From Bordetella sp. FB-8 (lineage in GTDB: Bacteria; Pseudomonadota; Gammaproteobacteria; Burkholderiales; Burkholderiaceae_B): 64,000 nucleotides of DNA. Of the stretch, positions 18,566 through 27,592 are shown piece by piece; positions within the stretch are counted from its first letter, which is position 1; every line of letters starts with the position of its first letter. The DNA is taken from positions 1,212,057-1,276,056 of the forward strand of contig NZ_KB907784.1 in assembly GCF_000382185.1 (NCBI RefSeq), written 5' to 3'. The translations under genes were made by a program, and so were the position numbers. The notes beneath the pieces are model-generated. The model was not told the DNA's origin. It made no database searches and worked only from the letters and a program-made list of their open reading frames with translations.

Positions 18566-19743
18566 ATAACAATTCCAAGCTCACCCTCATTGACCTTCCT
18601 GTCGCACCCATACGGCGATCCGACGGCATAGACCTACTTCGAGGCGTGCTCGCCATTTGGGTATGCTTGTCTCATGCACAAGGCTGGGTCATTTACCTGG
18701 GTCATCCATCCCAATTCTTGAATGCAACGGCAGGGTTTCTGACCACACTATTTCAATCCAACGGTCAAACGCATCCAGCGGTCGTTGGTTTTATCGTATT
18801 GAGTGGATATTGCATACATCTGGGTGGATTCAGGCGATCCAGAGGGAAGCTGCGCACCTACGCAGTACGCCGATTTTTCAGAATTTGGCCTGTGTACATT
18901 CTTGCCTGTCTTGTTGGCGCTATTGCATTCTTGGCGTCAGAGAAAGTCAATGCTACCGCGGCAAGCGCGCTGTCTGGAACAGACAGAATTTCCCTCGCTT
19001 GCATGGCTACCAAGCTTTCCGGCGTATCGGCATTCATCCCTACACTCCATCAATGCAGTTTTGAAGGCAACGCGCCTCTAACAACGGTCATGGTCGAGAT
19101 ATGGCTATACGTCGTCTATGCTATAGCCGTTTTCCTATTCTTCAAGCGTGGCTATGGCAACGCCTTTCTCTGCGCCGTGGGCGGCATGTTCGTCCTAGGA
19201 TCAATTCTGGTTTCAAACCATCCAGATTTGGCAGGCTGGTGGAACAACGGTAGCCTACCTTCATTCCTGGCCTACTGGTGGATAGGTGCGCTATTCGTAA
19301 GCGAGCGCGTATCTACCATCGCAAGGCGTTTCTGGCTCGTGCTTGCAATCGTCTGGGTCGTAATAGCTGTTTCTTTTCTGACGAAACACCTTCATGCGTT
19401 CGGTATTACTCAAGTCCAGCAAATAGTTCTTGCCGTTCTGTTCGGGATCCTCATCACTGCCATAATCAAAGCAGCAGAGGAAGGGAAGGTTTCCTCGATC
19501 GGCGCTGTTATCGGTCGGGCCGGCTACAGCCTCTACGCATTTCACGCGCCTGTTCTATATCTCGGTTTGATTGCTGGTTTGTCGTGGCATTTCGCCGTGC
19601 CTCTTGCATTGGCTGCCGGGTTCGTTCTGCATCACATTTTCGAACATCCAATAGACAGGTTCGGCAAGAGACTCGCAAGCAAAAATCCGCCATCGGCCAT
19701 ACACCCCACATCCGCGTCGAGCGCCAGTTCGGGGCTACGTTGA
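18562..19743 (+). CDS. Acyltransferase-3 family membrane O-acyltransferase
   Basis: A 393-residue integral membrane protein of the acyltransferase-3 (OafA/NodX-type) family. It opens with IDLLRGVLAIWVCLSHAQGW, carrying the family R and H, and has about ten hydrophobic segments. A YSLYAFHAPVLYLG segment lies near the C-terminus. These proteins transfer acetyl or other acyl groups to surface sugars across the inner membrane. It overlaps the SDR gene by ATGA and is followed 16 nt later by an AsnB-like gene. O-acetylation of the O antigen is the natural inference. It has no SGNH domain. Confidence 0.82.
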   Translation: MNNNSKLTLIDLPVAPIRRSDGIDLLRGVLAIWVCLSHAQGWVIYLGHPSQFLNATAGFLTTLFQSNGQTHPAVVGFIVLSGYCIHLGGFRRSRGKLRTYAVRRFFRIWPVYILACLVGAIAFLASEKVNATAASALSGTDRISLACMATKLSGVSAFIPTLHQCSFEGNAPLTTVMVEIWLYVVYAIAVFLFFKRGYGNAFLCAVGGMFVLGSILVSNHPDLAGWWNNGSLPSFLAYWWIGALFVSERVSTIARRFWLVLAIVWVVIAVSFLTKHLHAFGITQVQQIVLAVLFGILITAIIKAAEEGKVSSIGAVIGRAGYSLYAFHAPVLYLGLIAGLSWHFAVPLALAAGFVLHHIFEHPIDRFGKRLASKNPPSAIHPTSASSASSGLR

Positions 19744-19759
19744 ACATCGAGAAAGCCAT

Positions 19760-21670
19760 ATGTGCGGAATCGCAGGCTATTGGGCAAAGTCATCAGAGAA
19801 ATGGCATCCGAACCTCGATGCCGCCTTGCTGAAAATGGCGCGCCGCGGCCCCGACGACCAGGGCAGCGAAAGAATGCATGCCTTCGCGGGAGAGCTCGGC
19901 CTGGGGCATCGGCGCCTATCCATCATCGATCTATCCAGCGCTGGGCATCAACCCATGCATTCGGCGGGCAAGCGCTTTTCGTTGATCTACAACGGCGAAA
20001 TCTACAACTTCGAAGCGCTGCGCGGCGAGCTCGCGCAACTGGGCGTCCCGTTTCATACCCAGTCCGACACGGAAGTCTTGCTGGCCGCTTGGGAGCACTG
20101 GGGCAGCGATTGCCTGCGCAAGCTGGTCGGCATGTTTGCCTTCGCGATTGCCGATCATGAGAAAGGCACGCTGACCTGCGTGCGCGATGCGTTCGGGATC
20201 AAGCCGTTCTTCTATGCGCGCACCGAACAAGGCCTATGCTTCGCTTCGGAACTGCCGGCCGCTGTGGTTCTGCGCGGTACCGGCGCGGAACTCAACCTGC
20301 AGCGCTGCTATGACTACCTGGTGCATGGAGACTACGATTCCCGCCCCGATACTTTTGTAGCAGGCATAGAGCAGCTGGAGCCTGGCAGATATATCGTGCT
20401 CGACATGAGGACCGGGGCGTTGGGAAGCCCGGTCACCTGGTGGGCGCCCGATATCCGCGAGACCAGCACCTTGTCGTTCAATGACGCGGCTGAACAGCTG
20501 CGCGGCCTTTTTCTGGATAGCGTCCGCCAGCATTTGCGCAGCGACGTGCCGCTGGGCGCGGCTCTTTCGGGCGGCATCGACTCTTCGGCGGTGGTCTGCG
20601 CAATGCGCCACGTCGAGCCGGACGCTCCCATCCATACTTTCAGCTTCATCGCGAAAGGGTCTCCCGTATCAGAGGAGGAATGGGTGGATGTCGTGAACGC
20701 CCGCGTTGGCGCCCAGGTCCACAAGGTCTTTGTCGAGCCGGACGAGTTGGCCGCCGATCTGGACGACATGATTCTCGCGCAGGGCGAGCCCTTCGGCGGC
20801 ACAAGCATCTACGCGCAATATCGCGTCTTCAAGCTGGCCAAGGACAACGAAATCACCGTCACGCTCGATGGCCAGGGCGCCGATGAATTGCTCGCCGGCT
20901 ACCAAGGCTATCCGGGCAAGCGAGTGCACAGCCTGCTGGACAGCCTCGGTTTCTTGCAGGCGGGGAATTTTCTTCGGAATTGGGCGCGGTGGCCCGGCAG
21001 GTCCTTGTCGTCCGGCATCAAGGCATCGATATCCGAGTACGCGGACGGCCCGTGGTACCCGCTGTACCGCAAGGCGCGCGATCTGGCGGGCGATGATCGC
21101 GCACGGCCCAACTGGATCGACGCCGATCAGTTGCGGGAGCAAGGCGTACATGTCCGCTTCCCGCATCAAAGGCCCGCGCAGAACCTGCGCGGGCGCCGGC
21201 TCATGGCTGAATTGGCGTTTTGCTGCACGCGCCGGGGCCTGCCCGGATTGCTGCGCCATGGCGACCGCAACTCCATGCGTTTTTCTGTTGAAAGCCGGGT
21301 TCCTTTTCTTACCCCCGGGCTCGCGGACTTTCTGCTGTCGCTGCCCGAGCACTACCTGATATCGGATCAGGGCGAGACCAAGCATATTTTCCGGGCAGCG
21401 ATGCGCGGCATCGTTCCCGACGCCATCCTGGACCGGCGCGACAAGATCGGTTTCGCGACGCCGGAAAAAGACTGGCTGTTCCGCCTGGCGGACAAGGCCA
21501 GGGCCTGGCTCAAGGAATACGCCGATATCGCCTTCCTCGACCAGGGCCGCATCGTCGAGGAGTTCGAGCGCATCTTGTCGGGACGCACGCCCTTCTCCTG
21601 GCAGGCCTGGCGCTGGATCAATTTCTACCGCTGGCACGCCTCGGTCTTTCAACCCCTGCGCAACGCATGA
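19760..21670 (+). CDS. AsnB-type glutamine amidotransferase 3 (O-antigen)
   Basis: A 636-residue asparagine synthase family protein. Cys2 (MCGIA) must follow the initiator for glutaminase activity, which fixes the start at 19760. HRRLSIIDL, YNGEIYNF, PP-loop SGGIDSS (270-276) and LDGQGADELLAGY are present. Domain layout is closest to copy 1 (same length, shared GTSIYAQ/GSTSIFAQ segment), so those two probably arose by duplication or act on similar acceptors. The stop overlaps the next glycosyltransferase start as ATGA. Confidence 0.85.
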   Translation: MCGIAGYWAKSSEKWHPNLDAALLKMARRGPDDQGSERMHAFAGELGLGHRRLSIIDLSSAGHQPMHSAGKRFSLIYNGEIYNFEALRGELAQLGVPFHTQSDTEVLLAAWEHWGSDCLRKLVGMFAFAIADHEKGTLTCVRDAFGIKPFFYARTEQGLCFASELPAAVVLRGTGAELNLQRCYDYLVHGDYDSRPDTFVAGIEQLEPGRYIVLDMRTGALGSPVTWWAPDIRETSTLSFNDAAEQLRGLFLDSVRQHLRSDVPLGAALSGGIDSSAVVCAMRHVEPDAPIHTFSFIAKGSPVSEEEWVDVVNARVGAQVHKVFVEPDELAADLDDMILAQGEPFGGTSIYAQYRVFKLAKDNEITVTLDGQGADELLAGYQGYPGKRVHSLLDSLGFLQAGNFLRNWARWPGRSLSSGIKASISEYADGPWYPLYRKARDLAGDDRARPNWIDADQLREQGVHVRFPHQRPAQNLRGRRLMAELAFCCTRRGLPGLLRHGDRNSMRFSVESRVPFLTPGLADFLLSLPEHYLISDQGETKHIFRAAMRGIVPDAILDRRDKIGFATPEKDWLFRLADKARAWLKEYADIAFLDQGRIVEEFERILSGRTPFSWQAWRWINFYRWHASVFQPLRNA

Positions 21671-22944
21671 AGCAAACAAGTTCGACACCCCAGGCCGGCG
21701 AAACGAGCAAGAGCGGCCGGCTCAACGCGCTTCTGGTCGCATACCACTACCTTCCCGAAAACAACGGCGGAGTGCAGCGCGCGGTCGCCATGAAGCGCTA
21801 TCTGCCGCAACACGGCGTGGATGTCACCTTGCTGACGTACCGCGACAAGCTTTCGGCCGGCGCCGGGCAAGCGCACGAGGACGGTGTCGTGCGCGCATTC
21901 GATGCCACGACGCGGCACAGCCTGCCGCTTATCGCCTATGTGGCCTACCGGCTGTTCCGGCGCGCTGCGACTTTCTTCGGCGTGCGGTATTCGCTTTGGC
22001 GGCGCAATGCGATCCGCCATGCCGAACGATTGATCTCGCTGCGCAGGCCGGATGTACTGATCGCTTCATACCCGCCTGCCGAGACCCTCGATGTCGCGCT
22101 CGATATCGGCCAGCGCCACGGCATTCCCGTGATTGCCGATTTCCGCGACGGCATGATCTTCGAGCCGCTCGAGCCCGCATCCCAGCGGACGGCCGTCGCC
22201 ATGAACTATCTGAATAGGATGGAACGGCGCGTGATTTCCGACGCGGCGGCGATCGTCACGATATCGGAACCGATATCCGAGCACTATCGCAACGCGGGGG
22301 TCGTTCGGGTCGAGACTATTCCCAATGGGTTCGATCCTGCCGAATTCAGCGAAAACGCCAAAGAACGGCCGGCCGAACTCGACCCGGATCGAATCAATAT
22401 CGTGTATACCGGCCGCCTGGATCGATCCCGGGCGGGCACGCGCATCGATGCGCTGCTGCACGCCCTTTCGGCACTGGGAAGCGAGCCGGCCGGGAGCCGA
22501 CTGCTGCTCCATTTCTTCGGCGAATACACTCAGGACGAATTGCAGGCGTTCGAGCCGTTCGTCAAGCAAGGCATCGTCCGTGTTCATGGCCTGGTCCCCC
22601 GCGCTTACGCGCTTGCGCTGCAGCAGCATGCGGATGTGCTGTTGCTCGTGACGGCCACGGGGCAGCGCAGCATTGCAACCGGTAAGCTTTTCGAATACCT
22701 GGCCTCGGGGCGTCCCATACTGGCATTGACCCAGGGAACGGCGGCGGAGTCCATCATCCTGGAGACCAGAGCGGGATGGGTCATCGCTCCCGACGATACG
22801 CAGAAGATTCTCGAATTGCTTCGACAGATCGCACAAGAATTGACCCTGACTATCCAACCGGACAAGGCACGCATCAAATCCTATGAACGAAGCGAGCAGA
22901 TGGCGCAGTTGGCGAAACTCGTGCGGGAAGTCGTTCGCCGATAG
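21667..22944 (+). CDS. Glycosyltransferase, GT4-like
   Basis: A 425-residue GT-B glycosyltransferase. The N-terminal lobe starts LLVAYHYLPENNGGVQRAVAM, typical of GT4 proteins. The interdomain region has TISEPISEHYR and TIPNGFDPAEF, and the donor lobe has ATGKLFEYLASGRPILALT. Start is the ATG overlapping the AsnB-like stop. It probably adds a residue to the O antigen or to the core-linked adaptor. Donor is unknown. Confidence 0.87.
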   Translation: MKQTSSTPQAGETSKSGRLNALLVAYHYLPENNGGVQRAVAMKRYLPQHGVDVTLLTYRDKLSAGAGQAHEDGVVRAFDATTRHSLPLIAYVAYRLFRRAATFFGVRYSLWRRNAIRHAERLISLRRPDVLIASYPPAETLDVALDIGQRHGIPVIADFRDGMIFEPLEPASQRTAVAMNYLNRMERRVISDAAAIVTISEPISEHYRNAGVVRVETIPNGFDPAEFSENAKERPAELDPDRINIVYTGRLDRSRAGTRIDALLHALSALGSEPAGSRLLLHFFGEYTQDELQAFEPFVKQGIVRVHGLVPRAYALALQQHADVLLLVTATGQRSIATGKLFEYLASGRPILALTQGTAAESIILETRAGWVIAPDDTQKILELLRQIAQELTLTIQPDKARIKSYERSEQMAQLAKLVREVVRR

Positions 22945-22985
22945 CGGAAAATGCAGCCACGTTCATCAAGCGGGTGAATTCGACT

Positions 22986-23822
22986 ATGGAAAAAATTCGT
23001 TCAACGGAACAAGCCCTGTGGGTCGTTGCCTGCGCGTATGCCTATCCCGCGCAGGGTTTGCGCACCCGCCTGGAAGCCTTGGCCCGGAAGATGGGCGTGC
23101 GGTTTCAAGGCGTCATCGTCGATAACCGGCGCTCCGATCTGCCGCCGGACGATGAAAGCTGGGCCTATGTCTCCGGCTCGAACAGCGATCACGATTTTTC
23201 GGCCTATGCGGAAGGCCTGAGCCGATGCGTGGAAAAAGCCGGCGCAGCGCCCGACACGATTCTATTCATCAACGACAGCCTGTTCACCCTGCACAGCGCG
23301 TATGCCCATGCACGCGAAGTGATTGCCTATGCGGGCTTAGTGCGGCAATTGGTGGTGCCCGCCCTGTGCGGGAAGACGGACCCTTATGCGGCGATGTGCC
23401 ATCGCAGCCCCTGGAGCGGCTTGCCGTTCTATGTGTCTTCGTTCTGCTTTCTGCTTAACCGCCCGGCGTTCGATGTCCTGGGCGCGCTATCGCGCTGGGC
23501 CGACGCGGATGGCCTGGACCGCAGTCTCACCGTTACCGATCCACGATGGGGCACTGGCCTACAGCCGAATTTCCGGGAATTCATCCGCGCTTTTGTCGCG
23601 TACGGCGAGTCCTGGTTCGTCTGGCCAGGGTTGAAGCGCTATGCCGTCGACGACCGCCTAATTTCGACCAAAGCGCGGTGCATCTATCTGGAGCATCGCC
23701 TGTCTGGAGAAATTGCCCGGGAGGGATGCCTGATCCCGATCAACGAACGGACGCTGCCCAGGTGGCGCCTCTATATCGCGGAGAAGATCGTTCTCCTCAA
23801 GCGCAAATTCGGTTTGCATTGA
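22986..23822 (+). CDS. Unrecognised O-antigen locus protein, possibly glycosyltransferase-like
   Basis: About 278 residues from the ATG at 22986; an in-frame GTG lies 12 nt upstream. I do not recognise a defined family with confidence. The pattern of an N-terminal alpha/beta region (WVVACAYAYPAQGL), a mid FINDSLFTLHSAY segment, then LPFYVSSFCFLLNRPAF and a basic C-terminus recalls rhamnan-synthesis-type or GT-A-like glycosyltransferases. It has no signal peptide or membrane segment and sits between two GT4 genes, so a role in chain assembly is plausible but unproven. Confidence 0.6.
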   Translation: MEKIRSTEQALWVVACAYAYPAQGLRTRLEALARKMGVRFQGVIVDNRRSDLPPDDESWAYVSGSNSDHDFSAYAEGLSRCVEKAGAAPDTILFINDSLFTLHSAYAHAREVIAYAGLVRQLVVPALCGKTDPYAAMCHRSPWSGLPFYVSSFCFLLNRPAFDVLGALSRWADADGLDRSLTVTDPRWGTGLQPNFREFIRAFVAYGESWFVWPGLKRYAVDDRLISTKARCIYLEHRLSGEIAREGCLIPINERTLPRWRLYIAEKIVLLKRKFGLH

Positions 23823-23865
23823 AAATGCATAGACAAACTCCCAGCACGCACTGTCCGAGGCAAGG

Positions 23866-25008
23866 ATGAGCGCGGAATCCGGCGCGGTTCTGTTCCTGAC
23901 CTCGGCCCATCCCGGCGGGTCCGGTTTCATCGGGGCGGGCGAATCCTTGAGCGCGGCCAGCCTGCGGGACCTGGTCGCCGCGGGCCACGCGGTGCATGTG
24001 GTCTGCTTTGCAAAAGCGCATCAGCGCGCCAATCCGGAAATCGTGGCGCTTTGCGCGTCTTACCGGGTGTTCGGGCAGAGCACATGGCAAACAATGCTCG
24101 GCATATTGCGCGGATGGCGCTGGGGAAGCCTGCTTGCCCCCTGGTTCTTCACCCGAAGCAGCCCACGCAATCTAGACGCCGTAGGGCGCATTCTGCGCGA
24201 GGGAAAATTCACGCGCATCTGGATCGATTTTCCTTCTTCGCTGGGTTTTGCTCCGCGCATAAAAAATCTCCCCATCGATTATTTCGTCCATGATGTCGTC
24301 GCGCAGAAAATCGCTCGACGCGCGGCTTTGGCATGGCTGTCGGGATGGGTAACCGCTACCGAGCAGCGATTGCTGCGATGCTGCTATCAATGCCATGTCT
24401 TATCGGAAAAGGATAAAGCGCTGCTACTGGCCGCGGGGTATGCGGGCAAGGTCGAGGTATGTCCACCGCAAGACATCAAAGCCGGAATAGTAGACGTCGA
24501 ACGCACAGCCGCATCCATCGTCGGCGAGTTCTCGTCCTGCGACAACCTGGTTTTCTTCGGTAACATGCGCCGCGCGGAAAATCATTGGTCGTTGATGCAT
24601 TTTCTGGTTTTCCATTTTCCCAAGCTGCGCAAAGCATGCCCCGATGTCCGCCTCTGGGTTCTCGGATTGGCTCCCCGCAGATCTTTGCGGTGGCTTGCAC
24701 GGCTGATCGGCGGCGTCGAGGTCGTCGGCGCGGTGGACGATCCGGTTCCTGTCTATCAGGCCGCGTCCTTGTGCATCGCGCCACTGCGATATGGCGCCGG
24801 CGTCAAAATCAAAGTATTGCAAATGCTAGACGCCGGGGCCACGGTCGTGGCAACGCCTGTCGGCGCGGAAGGTATTGCGTCGCACGAGCGCTTGATTGTC
24901 GCGGAGAGTTCGGAGTTCGTGTCCGCCGTGCAGCGTGCGCTGATGAAGCAGGCGTGCCAGGCCGCGCCGTCAACGGCGCATGCAAAGCATCAAGGCTTTG
25001 AAGAGTAG
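23866..25008 (+). CDS. Glycosyltransferase, GT4-like
   Basis: A 380-residue GT-B protein. The N-terminus reads FLTSAHPGGSGFIGAGESLS, and the donor lobe carries the characteristic RYGAGVKIKVLQMLDAGA followed by VATPVGAEGI. It is the last gene of the rightward O-antigen operon. CAAGG precedes the ATG. Its 3' end overlaps the convergent GT2 gene by 39 nt. Confidence 0.85.
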   Translation: MSAESGAVLFLTSAHPGGSGFIGAGESLSAASLRDLVAAGHAVHVVCFAKAHQRANPEIVALCASYRVFGQSTWQTMLGILRGWRWGSLLAPWFFTRSSPRNLDAVGRILREGKFTRIWIDFPSSLGFAPRIKNLPIDYFVHDVVAQKIARRAALAWLSGWVTATEQRLLRCCYQCHVLSEKDKALLLAAGYAGKVEVCPPQDIKAGIVDVERTAASIVGEFSSCDNLVFFGNMRRAENHWSLMHFLVFHFPKLRKACPDVRLWVLGLAPRRSLRWLARLIGGVEVVGAVDDPVPVYQAASLCIAPLRYGAGVKIKVLQMLDAGATVVATPVGAEGIASHERLIVAESSEFVSAVQRALMKQACQAAPSTAHAKHQGFEE

Positions 25009-25998
25009 GTTCGCGGTCCACGCGGGATCGCATAGTTCATATTGCTCGAGCACCCGCTGCCGGCTGGCCGGGAAAACATCCAGGATCGTCGCATAAATGG
25101 AAAGCTGCTCCATCGCGGCGGGATGAAACGACTGCCCGCTTGTCTTGATGCGATCCAGGACCGCTCCAGCCTGGCGGATCCCGCGCTTTACTGTTTGCGC
25201 CTGGAAACGCCACCGGTCGAGCGAGGTAAGCAGCCTGAATAGGCGGCGCCAATAAGAAACGGCGCCCATGACATTGTTCCCGTGCTGCCGATAGTCCACG
25301 AGTGATTGGGCGATATACCCTATCTTGCCTGTGGCCGCACATAGCAACGCCAGCCACCAGTCATGCATGAATACCGCCGGGGGCACCGGATAAGCCAATT
25401 CGAGCGCCTGCCGGTTCACGAGGCACGCGCAGCCCGTGACCTGGTTCTGCCGCAGAAGAATGCCCAGTGACGCCTCGGCAGGCACAAGCCCCACATGTTT
25501 CGTGAACGAGGGTGCTGTCACATTCAATTGCGCGTCCACCACGGCCAGATCACAGTGAACCAGACAGGGTTTACCTGATGCCTGTCTTTCCAACTCGAAC
25601 ATGCCGGCCAGCATGAGTCCCAGCTTGTCGGCATGCCACCGGTCATCCTGGTCGGCGAGGAAAACATAACCAGCGTTTTCCTGCAGGGCATGGGCGATCA
25701 AGGCCGAGAAATTCCCTATAGGACCAAGATTGCCATAGTCATCCTGGAACAGCGCAATCCGGGAGTCCATACGTGCGAAACGCTCGATTATCTCTACCGT
25801 GTCATCCTTGGAACCGTCATCCCTGGCGATTAGCCGCCAATTCGCAAAGCGTTGGCCTTGGATACTGCGTATCTGCTCTTCGAGATAGCGCGCGCCGTTA
25901 TAGCAGGCCATCAGGATGAAAATCCGCTTCTCGGTCGTATCCACAGGCAGCTCGGGATTCAATAGCCGAGGCAGAGTTTGCATATCGTCAATCCCCAT
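24970..25998 (-). CDS. Glycosyltransferase family 2
   Basis: A 342-residue GT-A glycosyltransferase. FILMACYNGARYLEEQIRSI opens the nucleotide-binding fold, with RDDGSKDDT following. VFLADQDDRWHADK contains the DxD-like acidic site, and a later segment includes HDWWLALL. It runs opposite to the O-antigen operon. Either ATG 25998 or ATG 25983 could be used; the second has GGGGA eight bases upstream. The tail overlaps the convergent glycosyltransferase. It lies just downstream of manC on the same strand, so it may share that transcript and use a mannose-derived donor, though this is only context. Confidence 0.85.
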   Translation of the reverse strand: MGIDDMQTLPRLLNPELPVDTTEKRIFILMACYNGARYLEEQIRSIQGQRFANWRLIARDDGSKDDTVEIIERFARMDSRIALFQDDYGNLGPIGNFSALIAHALQENAGYVFLADQDDRWHADKLGLMLAGMFELERQASGKPCLVHCDLAVVDAQLNVTAPSFTKHVGLVPAEASLGILLRQNQVTGCACLVNRQALELAYPVPPAVFMHDWWLALLCAATGKIGYIAQSLVDYRQHGNNVMGAVSYWRRLFRLLTSLDRWRFQAQTVKRGIRQAGAVLDRIKTSGQSFHPAAMEQLSIYATILDVFPASRQRVLEQYELCDPAWTANLLFKALMLCMRR

Positions 25999-26042
25999 TT
26001 TTCTGCTAAGTCCTGCTCAGCTGCTGAAAATCGGCCACTTGC

Positions 26043-27494
26043 TCATGTTTTGCTGCGGCCATAGTTGTCTTCAAAGCGGACAATGTCATCTTCACCCAGA
26101 TAGCTGCCCGACTGCACTTCGATGATCTCCAGCGGAATGATGCCAGGATTGGCCAGACGATGCGCCTCGCCCAACGGAATATAAGTAGACTGGTTTTCGG
26201 TAAGCAGCAGCGTTTCACTGCCGCGCGTAATTTCGGCAGTACCTTTGACCACGATCCAGTGCTCGGCGCGATGATGATGCTTCTGCAAACTCAAGCTCGC
26301 CTTGGGCTTGACCTGGATGCGCTTGACCTTGAAGCGACTGCCTTCATCGATGCTGTCGTACCAGCCCCAGGGGCGGTGCACCTTGCGGTGCAGGACGTGT
26401 TCCTCGCGGCCGCTTGAGCTCAGCGCATTGACTATGATCTTCACGTCCTGGCTGTGGGCGCGGTCGGCAACCAGCACGGCGTCAGGTGTTTCTATCACGA
26501 CGAGGTCGCTCACGCCCACCAGGCTGACCAGGCGGCTGGTAGCTTGTACCAGCGTGTTGCGGCTCCCCGTGGTGATTACGTCGCCCAGATGCGCGTTGCC
26601 GGCCCCGTCTTTGGGCAGGGTGTTCCACACGGCCTCCCAGGCGCCCAGGTCGTTCCAGCCGGCGTCCAGCGCCACCATGCGGATGGGAAAGTCGCTGCCG
26701 GGGCAATGCTCCATGACCGCGTAGTCGATCGATTCGCCGGGTATGGCCTCGAACTCGGCGCGGCCGGGGCGCACGAACTTCTGGTCGGTGCTGCGTTTTT
26801 CCCAGGCGGCGCGCGTGGCCTGGACAATGTCGGGACGAAAGCGCGCCAGCGCGGCCAGCCACACCGAGGCCTTGAGCACGAACATGCCGGCGTTCCAGTA
26901 GTAGCCGCCTTCGGCCAGGTAGGCCTGCGCAGTTTGCACGTCGGGTTTTTCGACGAAGCGTTCGACGATCATGCCCGCCGTTGCCGCGTCGTTGGACGTT
27001 TGGGCCTTGATGTAGCCGTAGCCTGTTTCGGGACGATCCGGTGTGATGCCGAGGATGACGATGGCGCCGTCGGCCGCCGCGAGCACCGCTTGCCGCATCG
27101 CCGCCGTGAACGCCACTGTATCTGCTACAGATTGGTCGGCAGGCGTCACAACGAGCACGGGGTCGTTGCTGCTCTCTTGGGCGGCGAGCGCCGCCAGCGT
27201 CAGCGCCGGGGCCGTGTTGCGTCCGACCGGTTCGAGTAGCGCCGCGCCCGGCTCGATGCACGTTTCGCGCAACTGCTCCATCGCGAGAAAGCGGTGTTCT
27301 TCATTGCTGACGATATAAGGCGGGGCAACGGTCAGGCCATCGCCGTCCAACCCAGCCAGGCGACGGGCAGCCTGCTGGAACAGGCTTTCATCACCCGTCA
27401 GGCAAAGAAACTGTTTGGGAAAGCCTGCGCGGGACAACGGCCACAAACGTGTACCTGAACCGCCGCAAAGAATCACGGGTAAGACTGCGACCAT
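26043..27494 (-). CDS. manC: Mannose-1-phosphate guanylyltransferase / mannose-6-phosphate isomerase
   Basis: About 483 residues, starting at ATG 27494 behind TTGGAG; an in-frame TTG four codons earlier is that ribosome site itself. The N-terminal pyrophosphorylase domain has ILCGGSGTRLWPLSR and FPKQFL near residue 25. The FVEKPD segment binds the sugar phosphate. The C-terminal cupin isomerase domain includes RPWGWYDSID and the metal-site segment LQKHHHRAEHW. The bifunctional enzyme makes GDP-mannose from fructose-6-phosphate via mannose-6-phosphate, given a phosphomannomutase. No other GDP-mannose gene is in the window. Confidence 0.93.
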   Translation of the reverse strand: MVAVLPVILCGGSGTRLWPLSRAGFPKQFLCLTGDESLFQQAARRLAGLDGDGLTVAPPYIVSNEEHRFLAMEQLRETCIEPGAALLEPVGRNTAPALTLAALAAQESSNDPVLVVTPADQSVADTVAFTAAMRQAVLAAADGAIVILGITPDRPETGYGYIKAQTSNDAATAGMIVERFVEKPDVQTAQAYLAEGGYYWNAGMFVLKASVWLAALARFRPDIVQATRAAWEKRSTDQKFVRPGRAEFEAIPGESIDYAVMEHCPGSDFPIRMVALDAGWNDLGAWEAVWNTLPKDGAGNAHLGDVITTGSRNTLVQATSRLVSLVGVSDLVVIETPDAVLVADRAHSQDVKIIVNALSSSGREEHVLHRKVHRPWGWYDSIDEGSRFKVKRIQVKPKASLSLQKHHHRAEHWIVVKGTAEITRGSETLLLTENQSTYIPLGEAHRLANPGIIPLEIIEVQSGSYLGEDDIVRFEDNYGRSKT

Positions 27495-27526
27495 GAGAGA
27501 CTCCAAATTATGCCTACCTGTCGGGG

Positions 27527-27553
27527 CCGGACTGTTTCAGACGTAAAAGTACA
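27527..27553 (-). promoter_or_regulatory. Leader element upstream of manC, shared with galE
   Basis: This 27-bp block lies 32 nt before the manC ATG and matches 21 of 27 bases of the block at 28623-28649 ahead of galE. On the minus strand it begins TGTACTTTTACG. The TGTACT may serve as a weak -10 hexamer. Conserved position relative to both starts suggests a common promoter and initially transcribed region. Confidence 0.4.
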
Positions 27554-27592
27554 GGACGCAAGCCTATACAGCATGCTGGCGACACGGGAGAC

